64,000 nt of DNA, from positions 17,242,284 through 17,306,283 of the forward strand of contig NC_081142.1 of NCBI RefSeq assembly GCF_958295425.1, written 5' to 3'. The notes under the pieces were generated by a model that was not told the origin of the DNA, ran no database searches, and worked only from the letters and a program-made list of their open reading frames with translations. A program made the translations under genes and the position numbers. This DNA comes from Solea solea (Eukaryota; Chordata; Actinopteri; Pleuronectiformes; Soleidae). Position 1 is the first letter of the stretch; each line of letters opens with the position of its first letter. Of the stretch, positions 12,701 through 24,000 are shown in pieces.

Positions 12701-15700
12701 CCCACACACACACAGAGAGAAGTTTACCAGTTCCTCAGAAATGAGGTTCATTGAAGAGGTAATGAACACTTTACAGTTTTTCTACTCATTTAGACTCACT
12801 TGCATCTCACTAAGCACACACACTGATACACACATACACACTCACACCACTACATAAACACTTCCAAGCCTCCGACAACCACCACCCAATTATCAGCCTG
12901 TGGCAACACAGCAGCCACTATCGTGAGCAGAAGTTCCCTTAGAGGTAAATCTCAGGACACACATTCCTTTACCTCGATGATGTCTGGCCCTTTCCAATCA
13001 CAATGCATTATTTGGAGCTAAGAGACGGAGCGGGAGGCTGTTACTTTTTATTTATTCATTTACTTTTGTCCCTTGCTGTAAAGCAAACCAGTCGTGGTTA
13101 AGCCAAAGAGAGTAAAAACAAAGAGGGAGGGGATCAATACAAGCGTATCTATCAACCCTGGGCAAATGTCAGAAACACTGGGTGACAGTGATACTGGGAG
13201 GGACCACAGGCCGTCGATCACATGAGCCAGTGTAAGAAGATTTACAGGTTTAATCACTGATTATAAAAATAATCATAAAAAAAAAAAAAAATTAAGATTC
13301 AAAATTTAAAATTCTAACATTTATTACTAAAAAATGACGGCGGGAAATTTGATGTGCTGTCATTAAATGCTCTTTAAAAACATTAGCTAACTGGAGCTAA
13401 AAAAAGTGAACTATGATTTAATGATATTGATTGTGATATATATCACAAGTTAAAGTTGAAACAGCTTTCAAGAGCTGTTTTACGACTACGTCTGTCATTT
13501 CGTCGTAAATTAATGTGCTTCTTGACGTTCTAGTTTAGTGCAATTTCTTTGTTTTTTTCACGGTTTTTATTTATAAGACGTTTTTCCCTGTTGAGCTTTG
13601 AATTTGTATTCAGGATCATCTCGTGGGTGAGAACTCCTAACTATGTGTATATGCAGTGTGTGTGAGAGTGATCCATGTTATAAAAAACCTAAAATAAAGC
13701 ATCTAAAATCTATACATCTGGTTATATTATATACACATATATATACTGTGTAACTTTACCTGTAAGTCTACAGGCTCTGGTGTTTTGCTGGACTTAGCGC
13801 TGCTGGATGTCATAGTGATGGAGTTGGCCAGAGACGAGCGTCTGCTGCGAGCCGAGGAGGGACGAGACGACGATCTGCTGTCTGAAATAAACATATTTTA
13901 AGAGATTAAGTCAAAATACATGTACAGAATTATTACCAGTAAATAACAGAGAGCTCAACTTAAGCCACTGACAGATGAAGCCCAACCCTCCCCACCACCA
14001 AACAGTAAACACTCTTTGAAAAGAGAGATGAGGTGCACAACATCATTGACACTGCAATCTATCTTCTCAGAAGTCCATTCCCAAGTTCAGGTGAAGATGC
14101 TACTTTGCATTTGGGCTCTGAAGAAGAAAAAAAACAAAAAACCTGTGATCCAAAGTTCAGCCTCATTTTAATTAATTATGGAGGCATTTTAAATCACAAA
14201 TGGCATAACAGAGCGCTCGCAAATCCATTATCTCACACAACTTTTTATCTTGAGCACTAATTGAAGGAAGGAAATATCAATTCACTAATGAGGGCCCTGA
14301 TTGTTTGCCAGCCGCGGAAAATCAAGATGTGAAGTAATGTGATGGGCTCACAAGCAAATTAACGTAGAGGAGAATAAATAGACCCCCTGTCATGGTATTT
14401 GTCATGGATCTATTTTGTATCGACGTGAGTGTTTTAATCTAGAGGAGCAAACGGTAGCTGCTTTGTGAATATGGACACAGATTCACTGAAACAAAGCCTT
14501 TGGAGTTCAGTATTGTTGTGTCCTTGTGCTAAAACATCTACACAAAATAAATGAAATAAACTAATTATGATCTGAAAGATACAAAAGACCTAATACATCA
14601 TTTAAACGAATCAATCCTTTGTATAAATGACCCACGTCAAATACAGTTACAGTGTGTTTTTCAGGCAGACGCTTGTTTATACTGACAAATGTGAGGGCAA
14701 ATGAGCAGTCAAAACTGTTGTTGAGCTCCAATAATAACCCATTCAACATGTGCGAGCACGTAGCGTGTGGTGTCAGGGCCTTGTTAAAATGTAAGAGCTA
14801 TAAATCAATACCTGGGAGAGCGCACAATAATGTGATAATCCCGACTACTATGTGGGAGCTCATTTGTTTTTGCAGTGGTGGTCGACTGGGCCCTCCTCTC
14901 GACCACTATCTAATCCCTCATCATCTCCCAAGTGAGAAGTGGTGGAATCCTCCAAATCAATAGCTTGAACCTGGACTGACCACTTAAATCAACCCCATCT
15001 ATCTTACCACTGAGGGCCTGTCTCTGGCTCGCTCAACCAGGATCCCTGTTCCACTCTTCCACCTCAAAACACTAGTGTTAAAATGCAAAAAGTAGATTTT
15101 TACACCCACTCTTAACTGCCTGAAAGTGCTGTCTTTTATAGAAAAACCTGCCTGTTCATTATGTGAGGTAGCGGAAGGGCTGCAGCTTGACTTAAAAAAC
15201 CCATTCCCTGCTTGTTTGAACAAAACAAAAACACATCAGTGTTTTTTTTGGCAAGTGCTTACTCCAAATCCAGAGCTGAATGGCAACATAGTTCAGTTGG
15301 TATTGAAAGAGCTTTTTCAAAATCTGTTAATGGCCGGAATGATGACCCAAAAATCACAACACTTAACAGTCTCCTCCCTCCAAACAAGCTGTTTTTTTTT
15401 TTACTGTGTAGCTATATGATGATGCATGACCCATGTTAATGAGGTGATTTGTCATAGGGAGGAGTGAAAAATCGATCGATAACATAGCTATGATTTATTC
15501 AGCAAAACTAATCGCTGAGGCGTATTGGAGGAATATACCCACTTTATATCCTGACAGGCTGCTACTCGAAACATACAACATTGTAATGATGTAGCAGGTG
15601 TTTATTGACATGAACGTGATTTTTTAATAACATGAAAACAAACAGTCAAATCTACATTACGTATATTCTAGGAAGTCATACAACGTACCTTTTCTGAATG

Positions 15701-17549
15701 CTGTGTCTGACGTTTCTGGAGGCTGAGGTTGAGTTGCTGCCACCTGTGCTGATGACGTTGATGACACAGAGTTCTTTGGAGGGCTGTACGACTGACTGCC
15801 AAAGTTCTGTACCTTCAGCTTGGCATCAGCCTCAAGCCTCTCCAAAGCGGCAGCCTGACACCGTTCTGCTGTAGACACAAGCAATCTGCAGAACTGACAG
15901 AAATGGGAAGCCTTAAGTCAGGGTATGATACATGAGCGCAGTGGAGGTAATACAGATGTCGCAAGTGCTCACATCTCAGAGGCTAAACTATTGTTTTGTT
16001 TTTGTGCTGCCGATGTTTTTTTGTTCCTCTTTTTCTCTGTCACTGGGTTTAGTTTAATCAACGCTTTTGTTGAACGAGTCTTACAAAAATGTATTTTAAT
16101 GATTTAAACTGGGTCAAAATGTAAACAGTATGAATGTGATCTCGTTCTTCTTCTTTTTCTTCTTTCGGTTTCTCCCTTTTACAGGTCGCCGCAGTGGATA
16201 ATCCCTATCCCTTGAGTCCTCATCAATATGACTGTAAATTAAATCACAACAGCTATTGCTGTGATTTTACCGTTTCAAGTTTCTGTACTTACTGCTTGGA
16301 GGACAAGCCTTTGCTTTGCAGTGTAATTATTACACAGGTATTTGCAATGTTTTTGTTTAATACTGAGATCACAATTATTTACAATCACGCATTGGTAATT
16401 GTAACAAAATATACTAATTTCAGTGTTATCTGTTTTACTTCATGTTGTATGACATTCTCAAACCTGGACGTGAGCCTCAGGAGTTTTTAAGACATTTCAA
16501 AGATGCTAAAATGTCTATTGTTTGGGAAGAGTTGCTAATCAACCACTTACCTGTATCAGTTTAAATAATTGCCCAATACAGTTATATTAAATATACATTT
16601 TTAACAGTGCACATAATGACCTGCAAGTATCATGGTTCAAACTTACCTCATCATAGTCCAGTTTGCCATCCTTGTTAACGTCAGCTAATAAGAAAATTGC
16701 ATTCACCTCCTCAGTGCTCATTTTTTCTCCTCTCTGGAAGATTCAACATATGGTTTACTATTTCATATGCAGCATTTACAGTCTGTAATGCAGCATTGAT
16801 GGGTCCTCATTTGCTGATGTTATACCGATTGTATATCACACAACACACTCAATACAAACAAATGTAACAAAACTAAAACGTGACAATTTGTTGCTGTTAT
16901 CTCTAATACAATTATTTTTGCATTACTCACAGTGGTAAGGGCCTGTTCCAGTTCACTGTGTGTGATGTAGCCATCATTGTTCATATCCATCTTTTTGAAT
17001 GCTCTCATCAGCTCGGTGTTCTCAGTTTTCTTTTCATGCTTTAGAATCTCACAGAAGTCATCAAAGTTCAGCTTTGACGTTCTTGGGGTCCAGTATTTGT
17101 TGAGAGTGGCAAGAGATGGATTTCTTCCTGCTTGTTGAAGAACTAAAAGGGATAAATTGAGGGACAATGTGACTGTAGAAGGAGCAAAAGCAGAGGACAT
17201 ACAACTGCCACCCATCTGACTTCATTTAAAAATGCATTTATTTATCCAACTCTAGTTCCTTTGCGCAATGCAATCGAACACCTGAACCACCTGTATAACA
17301 TGTACTTCAGCTCATTGTGTTGTGGAAATAAAACGCAGATGAACCAATGTCAGTGTATTTTTCATTAAAATAACAGCTAACACACACACACACACACACA
17401 CAGCTTCGAGTTAGCTTACCACGACATAGCTGCTGTTTCGAAGAGATATTTGTCAAACTAGATCTGAACACAGCGAGGTAAGTGGCTCTGCACTGCGTGT
17501 AGAAAAGCTCCTCTTCATCCGACGGACGAGGACAATCTTCAAGAGACAT
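6756..17549 (-). CDS. efcab7: EF-hand calcium-binding domain protein 7 (13 coding exons, 617 aa)
   Basis: EFCAB7 works with IQCE to hold the EVC-EVC2 complex at the base of the primary cilium, promoting Hedgehog signalling (family knowledge). Coding exons, in transcription order: 17549-17420, 17142-16931, 16733-16647, 15893-15689, 13881-13760, 10732-10591, 9345-9236, 9139-8976, 8823-8690, 8574-8426, 8032-7823, 7105-6998, 6836-6756 (TGA). All have GT/AG junctions and join in frame to 1854 nt, close to the human length of about 629 aa. Three EF-hand loops are visible: residues 96-107 (DMNNDGYITHSE), 132-143 (DVNKDGKLDYDE, ending exactly at an exon boundary) and 402-413 (DLDGNGLLSLEE). Other family blocks are LQQAGRNP, KGCFFLE, SSPWM, WKGEL and LTRQGFM. 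A Ser/Arg-rich, poorly conserved linker spans about 150-250. The start has A at -3. Exon 10 has an unusual G-rich acceptor. Confidence 0.95.
9524..10165 (+). mobile_element. hAT-like non-autonomous DNA element fragment in efcab7 intron 6
   Basis: It starts with CAGTGTTGGGCAAGCTACTT, a terminus common to teleost hAT-type elements, followed by repeated AGCTAAGCTAAT- and TTAGCTTACA-like words. The expected mirror terminus (AAGTAGCTTGCCCAACACTG) was not found downstream, so the right boundary is arbitrary and the copy is probably truncated. A GT microsatellite lies inside near 9888-9910. No transposase frame is present. Confidence 0.5.
10336..10557 (+). mobile_element. Short MITE with GGGCTGAA termini in efcab7 intron 5/6 region
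   Basis: AGGGCTGAACAATTAATCG opens the element and CATTCAGCCCCA closes it, giving short inverted termini (GGGCTGAA) about 220 bases apart. It lies in intron 6, just downstream of exon 6 on the minus strand. It is related in style, not in sequence, to the ATCGATTAATC elements elsewhere in the window. Confidence 0.5.
11920..12510. repeat. CCCTAACC-rich dispersed repeat, about three degenerate units
   Basis: Each unit combines a stretch of TTACCCTAACCTTAACC-like sequence with a block resembling GGGGCCCAGACAAAATGTCC or ACCAGCCAAATTGTCC, then CTCACAAAG.TGGGTTTG and a CA-rich segment. The units recur at roughly 200-base spacing. A reverse-orientation relative is at about 53745-53950. The hexamer resembles a telomere repeat, but this is a familiar interspersed teleost repeat and not an interstitial telomere array. 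Confidence 0.65.
12515..12720 (-). mobile_element. RTE-like LINE 3'-end fragment
   Basis: It begins CATCCATCCATCTACC and carries the blocks CACACCCTGGACAGGTCACC, GTCCATCACAGG, CCTAATCCCCAAATCTGCATG and GGACTGTGGGAGGAAACCAG. This is the widely dispersed teleost repeat attributed to RTE/Expander-type LINE 3' ends with a GATG tail, here in reverse orientation. Related fragments are at 40735-40905, 44740-44890 and 60262-60402. No reverse transcriptase sequence is left. Confidence 0.65.
13882..15688 (-). other. efcab7: efcab7 intron 4 (about 1.8 kb)
   Basis: Mostly unique, with no repeat family recognised. The part around 14270-14470 has the even base composition and homeodomain-type words (CAAATTAACG, TAATTG) seen in vertebrate conserved non-coding DNA, but conservation cannot be tested here. 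Intron 3 (15894-16646) is ordinary apart from a CTTCTTCTTT..CGGTTTCTCCC..GGTCGCCGCAGTGGAT fragment near 16145-16203, which resembles a dispersed teleost LINE tail. Confidence 0.55.
17380..17401. repeat. (CA)n microsatellite beside the efcab7 exon 1 donor
   Basis: About 11 CA units on the plus strand, which read as a TG run on the efcab7 sense strand. It begins some 18 bases downstream of the exon 1 donor at 17419. Confidence 0.95.
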
Positions 17550-18071
17550 CTTTCAGATGGGCGTGATGGCTATCGTTAGCTACAGTAGCTCCGTCCGGCT
17601 GTAGAGAAAGGCAGGCGCCAGTGTTGTGTGACTGCTAACGTCAGCTAAATGCTAGTGCCTTTTAATTCCATATCCCGTTAAATTATCCAGAAGCATTCAG
17701 GACACATTTGATAGCAACCCAGAGAAGAAAGAGAACCATTTGTCCAAAAGCGTTGCTATGAGCTGCCTGTTGCTATGTACACAAAAAACTCAGCGGTGTT
17801 CACCAAAACACGACACTGAAGAAACAAACACAAAACTGTTCCTATTAGTGCTAAAACAATTACAATACTTTACATGTATGCTTTCCACTCAATTAAAAAT
17901 GCTACACTACACTACACAAAATAATAATTTATTTATTTGGAAGAATATTTTGTAATTTGCGTGAGTTCGATTTTATAGCTGATTCGGGAATACCGGAATT
18001 ATATAGGACACGTCATGTTTTACACGAGTTTATTTAAGTGTAGTAAAGGCGCCAATTTTGCCTGTCCGAGA
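17550..18071. promoter_or_regulatory. Divergent promoter shared by efcab7 and itgb3bp
   Basis: The two start codons are only 522 bases apart and face away from each other, so both genes almost certainly share one bidirectional promoter, as in other vertebrates with this arrangement. No TATA box is obvious at either side. Three copies of the RFX/X-box half-site GTTGCTAT are visible: 17752-17759 and 17769-17776 on the plus strand, and 17711-17718 on the minus strand. RFX sites are typical of ciliary gene promoters, which suits efcab7. The sequence is moderately CpG-containing on the efcab7 side. Confidence 0.75.
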
Positions 18072-21000
18072 ATGGCGTGAGTACCTTGCAGATTTATTTA
18101 TTTATTCTTTACTGCTGATACATGCTGTAATACACGGTAATATTCGTTCCTAATTGTAAGTCTAGCACGGCAAGTGAAATTTCCCTCTGAAACATGAATG
18201 TAAAGTATATAGTATGGTCTGTGGATAACACCTGCGTTCAAACGATATCAAGTTCAGAAAGAGATGCTTGTGGAACTCTAGTTATTTTATTGTCTCTTCT
18301 ATTTTGTATGTTGTTTGTTTGTTTGTAATATTCTGTTTTGGTGTTTTTGGCTGTTTATCTATGGTATGCACTCAGTCAGAGGTTTTCTGTGATATACATG
18401 GTATACATGAAAAGGGACAGAAAGAGAAAAGTAAAATGTCTACACTCCATTCTGCTTGTTCACTGGTTAGGGCTGTTTTACTGTCACATGCACTGTTATT
18501 TTTAATATTTTAATCTTCTGTGTTCAATCAAATATCAATCAAACCCCTTGAAGTTTCTATCATCTGATTTTGTTTTAATCTTTAAATGATAACACGTGAT
18601 GATGGGTACATAAACTGGGGCACAAGTTAAAGGGCCTATTGTACTGCTACTTATGTTACATTATAATTGTTTGTGGGCTAATTGTCATACCACTAGATAA
18701 TACACTGATTTCCATTTTTTTTAAACAGTTCAAAAAGAACTCTGCGCAAGGAAAATGCTCATTCTGTAAGTAACTGTTTCAGATCTACTGACATATGAGT
18801 GTTCAACTATTTATGTGTAACAAAATGATCTAAAGGCTGAAAATATAAGATTTAGCTAGTTATTTTAGTGTTTAACTACTTTTTTCACATTACACTTTTG
18901 TTTTTTTGTTTGTTCTTTGTCTCAAACAGCTTCCAGCTTCCAGATTACCAGTGCCTGCAAGAAACCATAAAACTCTAACTGCGGTTGCGAGTTCTCAACC
19001 AGGTGTTCAAGATCTTCAGAGTCCATTCATACAGTGAAAACAAATGAAATCCCAAAGAGACATGGGCTAAATGTTGCCTTATATACTATATACTCCATTT
19101 TCTTATTCTGTAGAAGAAGTGATGATTTGAAAAACTAAATTTAAATCGTGTTTACTCCCACAATATTTCTCTTAATTAACTTTCTCTTTGATGACAAAGG
19201 TGTGCTGCTAGACAAATCAGCAACTCACATGGCACATCTTAATGTTTCCTACATTTCAGAGTAATGGAAAATGATCTAGTATTTCCTACATCAGACCACA
19301 AAGTAATAGTTACTTTCTTATATATGTACTCTATATTGTGTTATTAATGTGGATGTGGTGTTTCAACAGGTAAGATCAAAATTGTTGCGAATGAAGAAGA
19401 AGTCCCACAGACAGAGTTGGAAAAGTGAGTACTTGCTTTATTTTATTCTGTGCCTGTTTTACCAATCACCAATTAATTTCACTAATTCATGATCAAAAAC
19501 TGGAGGCATTGACCGTGTAGAACACACAGTTGAAGGGTTACAGTGAACTCCTCAATGAGTTGCTATATATCAATTGCCACACTTTCCTGATGGTCATAAT
19601 GATGGATCAAAATTTAACGACGGGAGACATGAAATGATGGAGATCCATCACTGGCCAAATTATCAGTGATTTACATAGCACTAAAAATAGTTGTATAAGA
19701 GTCACTTAACATAAGAACCATTTCCTTAGCCCGGGCAGACATTTGGTGTCTAGCCCATCCATCAAGACAAGCATTCGTTTTTAATTTTATAGTGCTGTCA
19801 CTAATGCATTAAATCGGCTCAGTTTACAGTACATTCATAACACTCACTTGGTCATGTCATATTCGGGTCACTTGGGGCACAGCAGTGTTTTTGATTTATC
19901 GTAGATCTCAACAGCCAATAAAATACCAAAAGTTCAGACAGAGCAACAAATAAGTTGAGTAGTTATCTATGAATTGATGTATGTATCTATGGTAATAAAG
20001 TAGCTAAATTTTGTACAATTGTACAGCTTTTTAATTGCTGTTTCTGTTTTTTAATTTGTTTTCATTCATTGTATGCTCTGTTTTTGTTTCTAACTTCAAA
20101 CCACTGATGAACATAAACAATAAACCTTATACAAATAGTCAAAATTAGTAGTTATGAATAGTCTTTCAAGACACCTTTTTTAAGTTTACAATAATACAGT
20201 TATTCAGTCTGCTGCCATTCACTGTCAATGTGTATTATGAAAATTTGTAAACGTGCAGTTGTATCACCAACCCACTCTCTTTTGCTTTGACCAGACTGGA
20301 CTCCTTGCGAACTCAACTCGAACAATCATTGGATGAATTCATCAGAGCCAGGAAAAAGCTGGAGGAAATAATTGTGAGAGACTTTCTTTGGTCTTAAATC
20401 TTTAGAATAGGCAGAAGTGTCTTTGTCTCCATTATATCTTCAAATTGAGAGATTGTGGTTTTTTTTTAATCATATATTGAATATTCACTTCTGACATGAC
20501 TTTTCTGTTCTGAATAGCAGCATTTGTGTTCATTTGTTTTCAGGAGAGTGTGCTTCTTCTTTATCTATCTTTCCTGCACATTATACTGAAAGGGTTGTGG
20601 AGTTTTTGTCTTGTAACTGGCTTGATCCTGTACTTTATTTAGCCAGCAGAGGGCAGCGGTGAACAAGAACGTTTACCCATTGGATCCAATGCTGACCTTA
20701 GGACAGAGCTGAAGAGACACAGAGAGCTGGGTAAGTTCTCATTTACTGCCATTGTAAAATATGGTTGTGTCAGAAAATTGGGTTAAAATTTGGGGTGCAT
20801 GGGATTCGCCGTAGTTTTCACTCACCCACCTGGATGTAAAATGATCAGAATGGGAAGTCATTAACTTTAGGTTCATCTCTGTATTAGTTGCCTTTTTTAA
20901 AAACAGTTTTGTTTTGTTTTGTTTCAGCACCCAGAGTAGCTTCATCTTTGAAAGGAAAGGAAAATCCCAACAATCGGAGTCAAGGTAATTTATCTGTTAG

Positions 21001-24000
21001 TAAACAATGAAACCACATATAACGTAAAAGTAATAGTAGTTATATGTACTGGTGTGTACATTCATGCTTAATTTATTATGCTTTTATATAGAGCTGCAAC
21101 TAACGATTTTTTTCATAATCGATTAATCTTTCAATTATTTTCTCGATTAATCGTTTGGTCCATAAAATATCAGAAAACCGTAAAAAATGTTGATTGGTGT
21201 TCGTCAAACCTGGAAATGATGATGTTCTCAAATGTCTTGTTTTGTCCACAAACCTAAAGATTAACTTTTAATGATTTCTTTGTTATCTGATCGATTAATT
21301 GTTTCAGCCCTACTTTTGTACCGTCTGGATAAACTCAGATTTACGTTACAAGATATTGTGAACAATATCACAGCATTTATTGAAGGTTAAAACCACACAT
21401 TTCAAATTACCCTTTGAGTTGAAAACATTGTTTTTGTATTGTAGGCTTCATTGATTCTGGATGTTTTTGATAACTTGTGCACATACTTTTAATTTGTTTA
21501 TTAGACAGACAATACATGTTGGTGCTGTTAAATTTAATTAAAATGCAGCAGATGCAGTGACTTCTAGCCTCGGCTAATTTCAGACATCGATGAATACTCA
21601 CATAAATCCGTAAAAAACTAACAGTGAAGCAGACGGTGAAAAACAGTCACACAAATAATACAGAGCTAAGAGTAAATCAGGTGATCAGGTTCAGGTCTGG
21701 ATCAGGTCTGTTGAAAATTGTATAATTTATGCCCCTGTTATATACCGTACTTGGTGTCAACTGATCAAGCTTCTCCACCCACCTCAGAAGGCTGCTATCC
21801 TCACTTTCTAACTAGTATCTCAAATGGTTTTAGTCACACAGTTTTTTAAATTCCAGTATTTGCCAAAAAGTCCCATGTCCACGTAATGATTTATAAGTTC
21901 ATGGCCTTAGGTAGGAGTCACTTGTAGAAAAGCTACCACATTTTTTTCAACGTAGTTTCCAACTTAGTCTAGCAGTTGTGAAGATCTTGTCAATAAGGGC
22001 CAGTCTTCCAGGACGGAAGTCAAAACACAGAGTCCAGCAGCTCAATTCATCATGATGCTGTAAGAAGGGGGTCAGTGTGTTCCCACGTGTTGTGCTTAAA
22101 TTAATAGCCGACAGACAGATCTTTCTTTTTTATCAATCACCCCTTTGATTGTGACCTTATCTATGCATCTGCACAGGACTATAAAAACATTTCTGTCCCG
22201 ATTGTTTGGTTCATTTCAAGACAAGAAGGAAAACAAATATAATCACGGGTGCATTTGATTCCTAAGGACATCCCATCCTCTACTACTTCACTATTTGATT
22301 TGCCTCTTCCTTGCTATTTAACCTTAATAGCATCAATCGATGCTTGTTTGAGTCGCTCGGACAATCTGTGCGCTGTGTGCCGTGCGACCTTTGGGGAAAA
22401 ACAACATTTTGTTATAGTTGCGCAAACAAGTCGCAAAAATTTCCTGGGGAAATAATTAATTTGATTATTTTAGGCACATGTTATGCCTGCAGCAGAGCAA
22501 TTCTTGTGATCCAATCATACACTGGTGACTTGTGGACAATGAATAGGGGGTACTGTCAGGAAGCAAGCTTGTTTTCTGATAAGGTTGTTAGAAATGATTT
22601 AGATTAGTTCCAGTGAGGCAGCCAAACATACATGATGCATTGTAGATCCACACCCCAGGAATGTCACATTTTTGTCACATGGTGGATCCATGAAATGTAT
22701 CTGTTGCGCATAAACCTCCTTACAACAACAGACTTCACAATGTCAAGGCAGATAGCTGTTGGGAGAGAATTGGCCCTCTGTGTGCGTCGGGACACACATT
22801 TAAAAAAAAAAAAACTAACTGTTATTCAAAGCTGCTGAATCGTTCTGGCCTATATCTGCTGCAAGTGTGAAATCTCAGCCAGATGATGTTGATTGCATTG
22901 TCAAGCATGACTCTGCTCCTGGGTTAAATGTTTGTTTAGGTTTTTTGTTGTCGTTTTTTTTAGTTGCTGCTATGGCCTTAAGGCTTTGGTCCATGTGCTG
23001 AGTAAAAGGAGAAACTTGTAAGAAAGACTTTTGAAAAGCCAGAGTGCGTTATGTGCTGATTATTCTATTCAAATTGACATTGTCGATTAACATAAGTTTA
23101 ATTATTCCATGTTTTCACAGTCAAATTCAGATAAATTTTCCAGCACCCGTTTGTGTTCATTAAAAAAAAAAAAGGACCACAATCTAAATTGTCTTATGTC
23201 TGTTTAATCCTCTCCTCTGGGACACCTGGAAGCAAAAGACAACAGTAGTAAATGGTAAAACGTAGTGTAACAGTAGACAAAAGACACAACTGACTCAACA
23301 AGGTCTCCTTCTGTAAGCAATATACAGCAATATCTGTGTAAAATTGGCTGAGATTAGTTCATTTACACATACTTCTGAATCATTCTGTCTGTTTTCTTGA
23401 ATATCTTGTATTTTGTCTGCACATATACAATGAAAACAAATCAAGAGTTGCCTTTCACTGTGTTCAGACACTGTAGTTGCCCTCTTAGGTTCCAGGTAAC
23501 ACCGCCGTCACTTCCACCCCTGCCAAGGAGTAAAATCCGTGGAAAACTTTTATGCCTTAAAAAGAATAATCCTCTTGTCCCACTTTGCCTCTTATTTCTT
23601 TTTCCCACTTGCCCTCTCCTTTCGCTTCTTCTTATACTGGAATGGGGGGGGGTGACATCACATGTATCTTTGTCATCATGAGAGTGGTGGTGGTATTAAG
23701 CAGTGCTTGTGATTGTCCTTTAAGGTTATCAAAAGTTTCAGTTAGCAGTCTAAAGAAGTCACTCCTGGTAAGCAATCAGAGCTGGGGGCGAGCATCAATC
23801 CTCCGGGTATAGTCGCGGTATTACAAATACCCACAGAGCCTGTATGTGCTGATGACTACAAAATTGAAAAAGAAAGGCCCTAATAATTCTGAGGCAAGTT
23901 TCCCTCAGCTGTAGGTATTGATTATTTGTGTGTGGTGAGAGATTTGGAAAATTCAATTAAAGGAGTTGTGCAAAGGATTCATAAATTCAGCCACTCCAAT

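Larger units (their letters stand above)
10733..13759 (-). other. efcab7: efcab7 intron 5 (largest, about 3.0 kb)
   Basis: Non-coding. It contains a CCCTAACC-rich dispersed repeat (11920-12510), an RTE-like LINE 3' end (12515-12720), an A-tract near 13277-13293 and AT-rich unique sequence. The open frames here of about 60-98 codons have no family resemblance and no splice context consistent with the gene. Confidence 0.75.
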
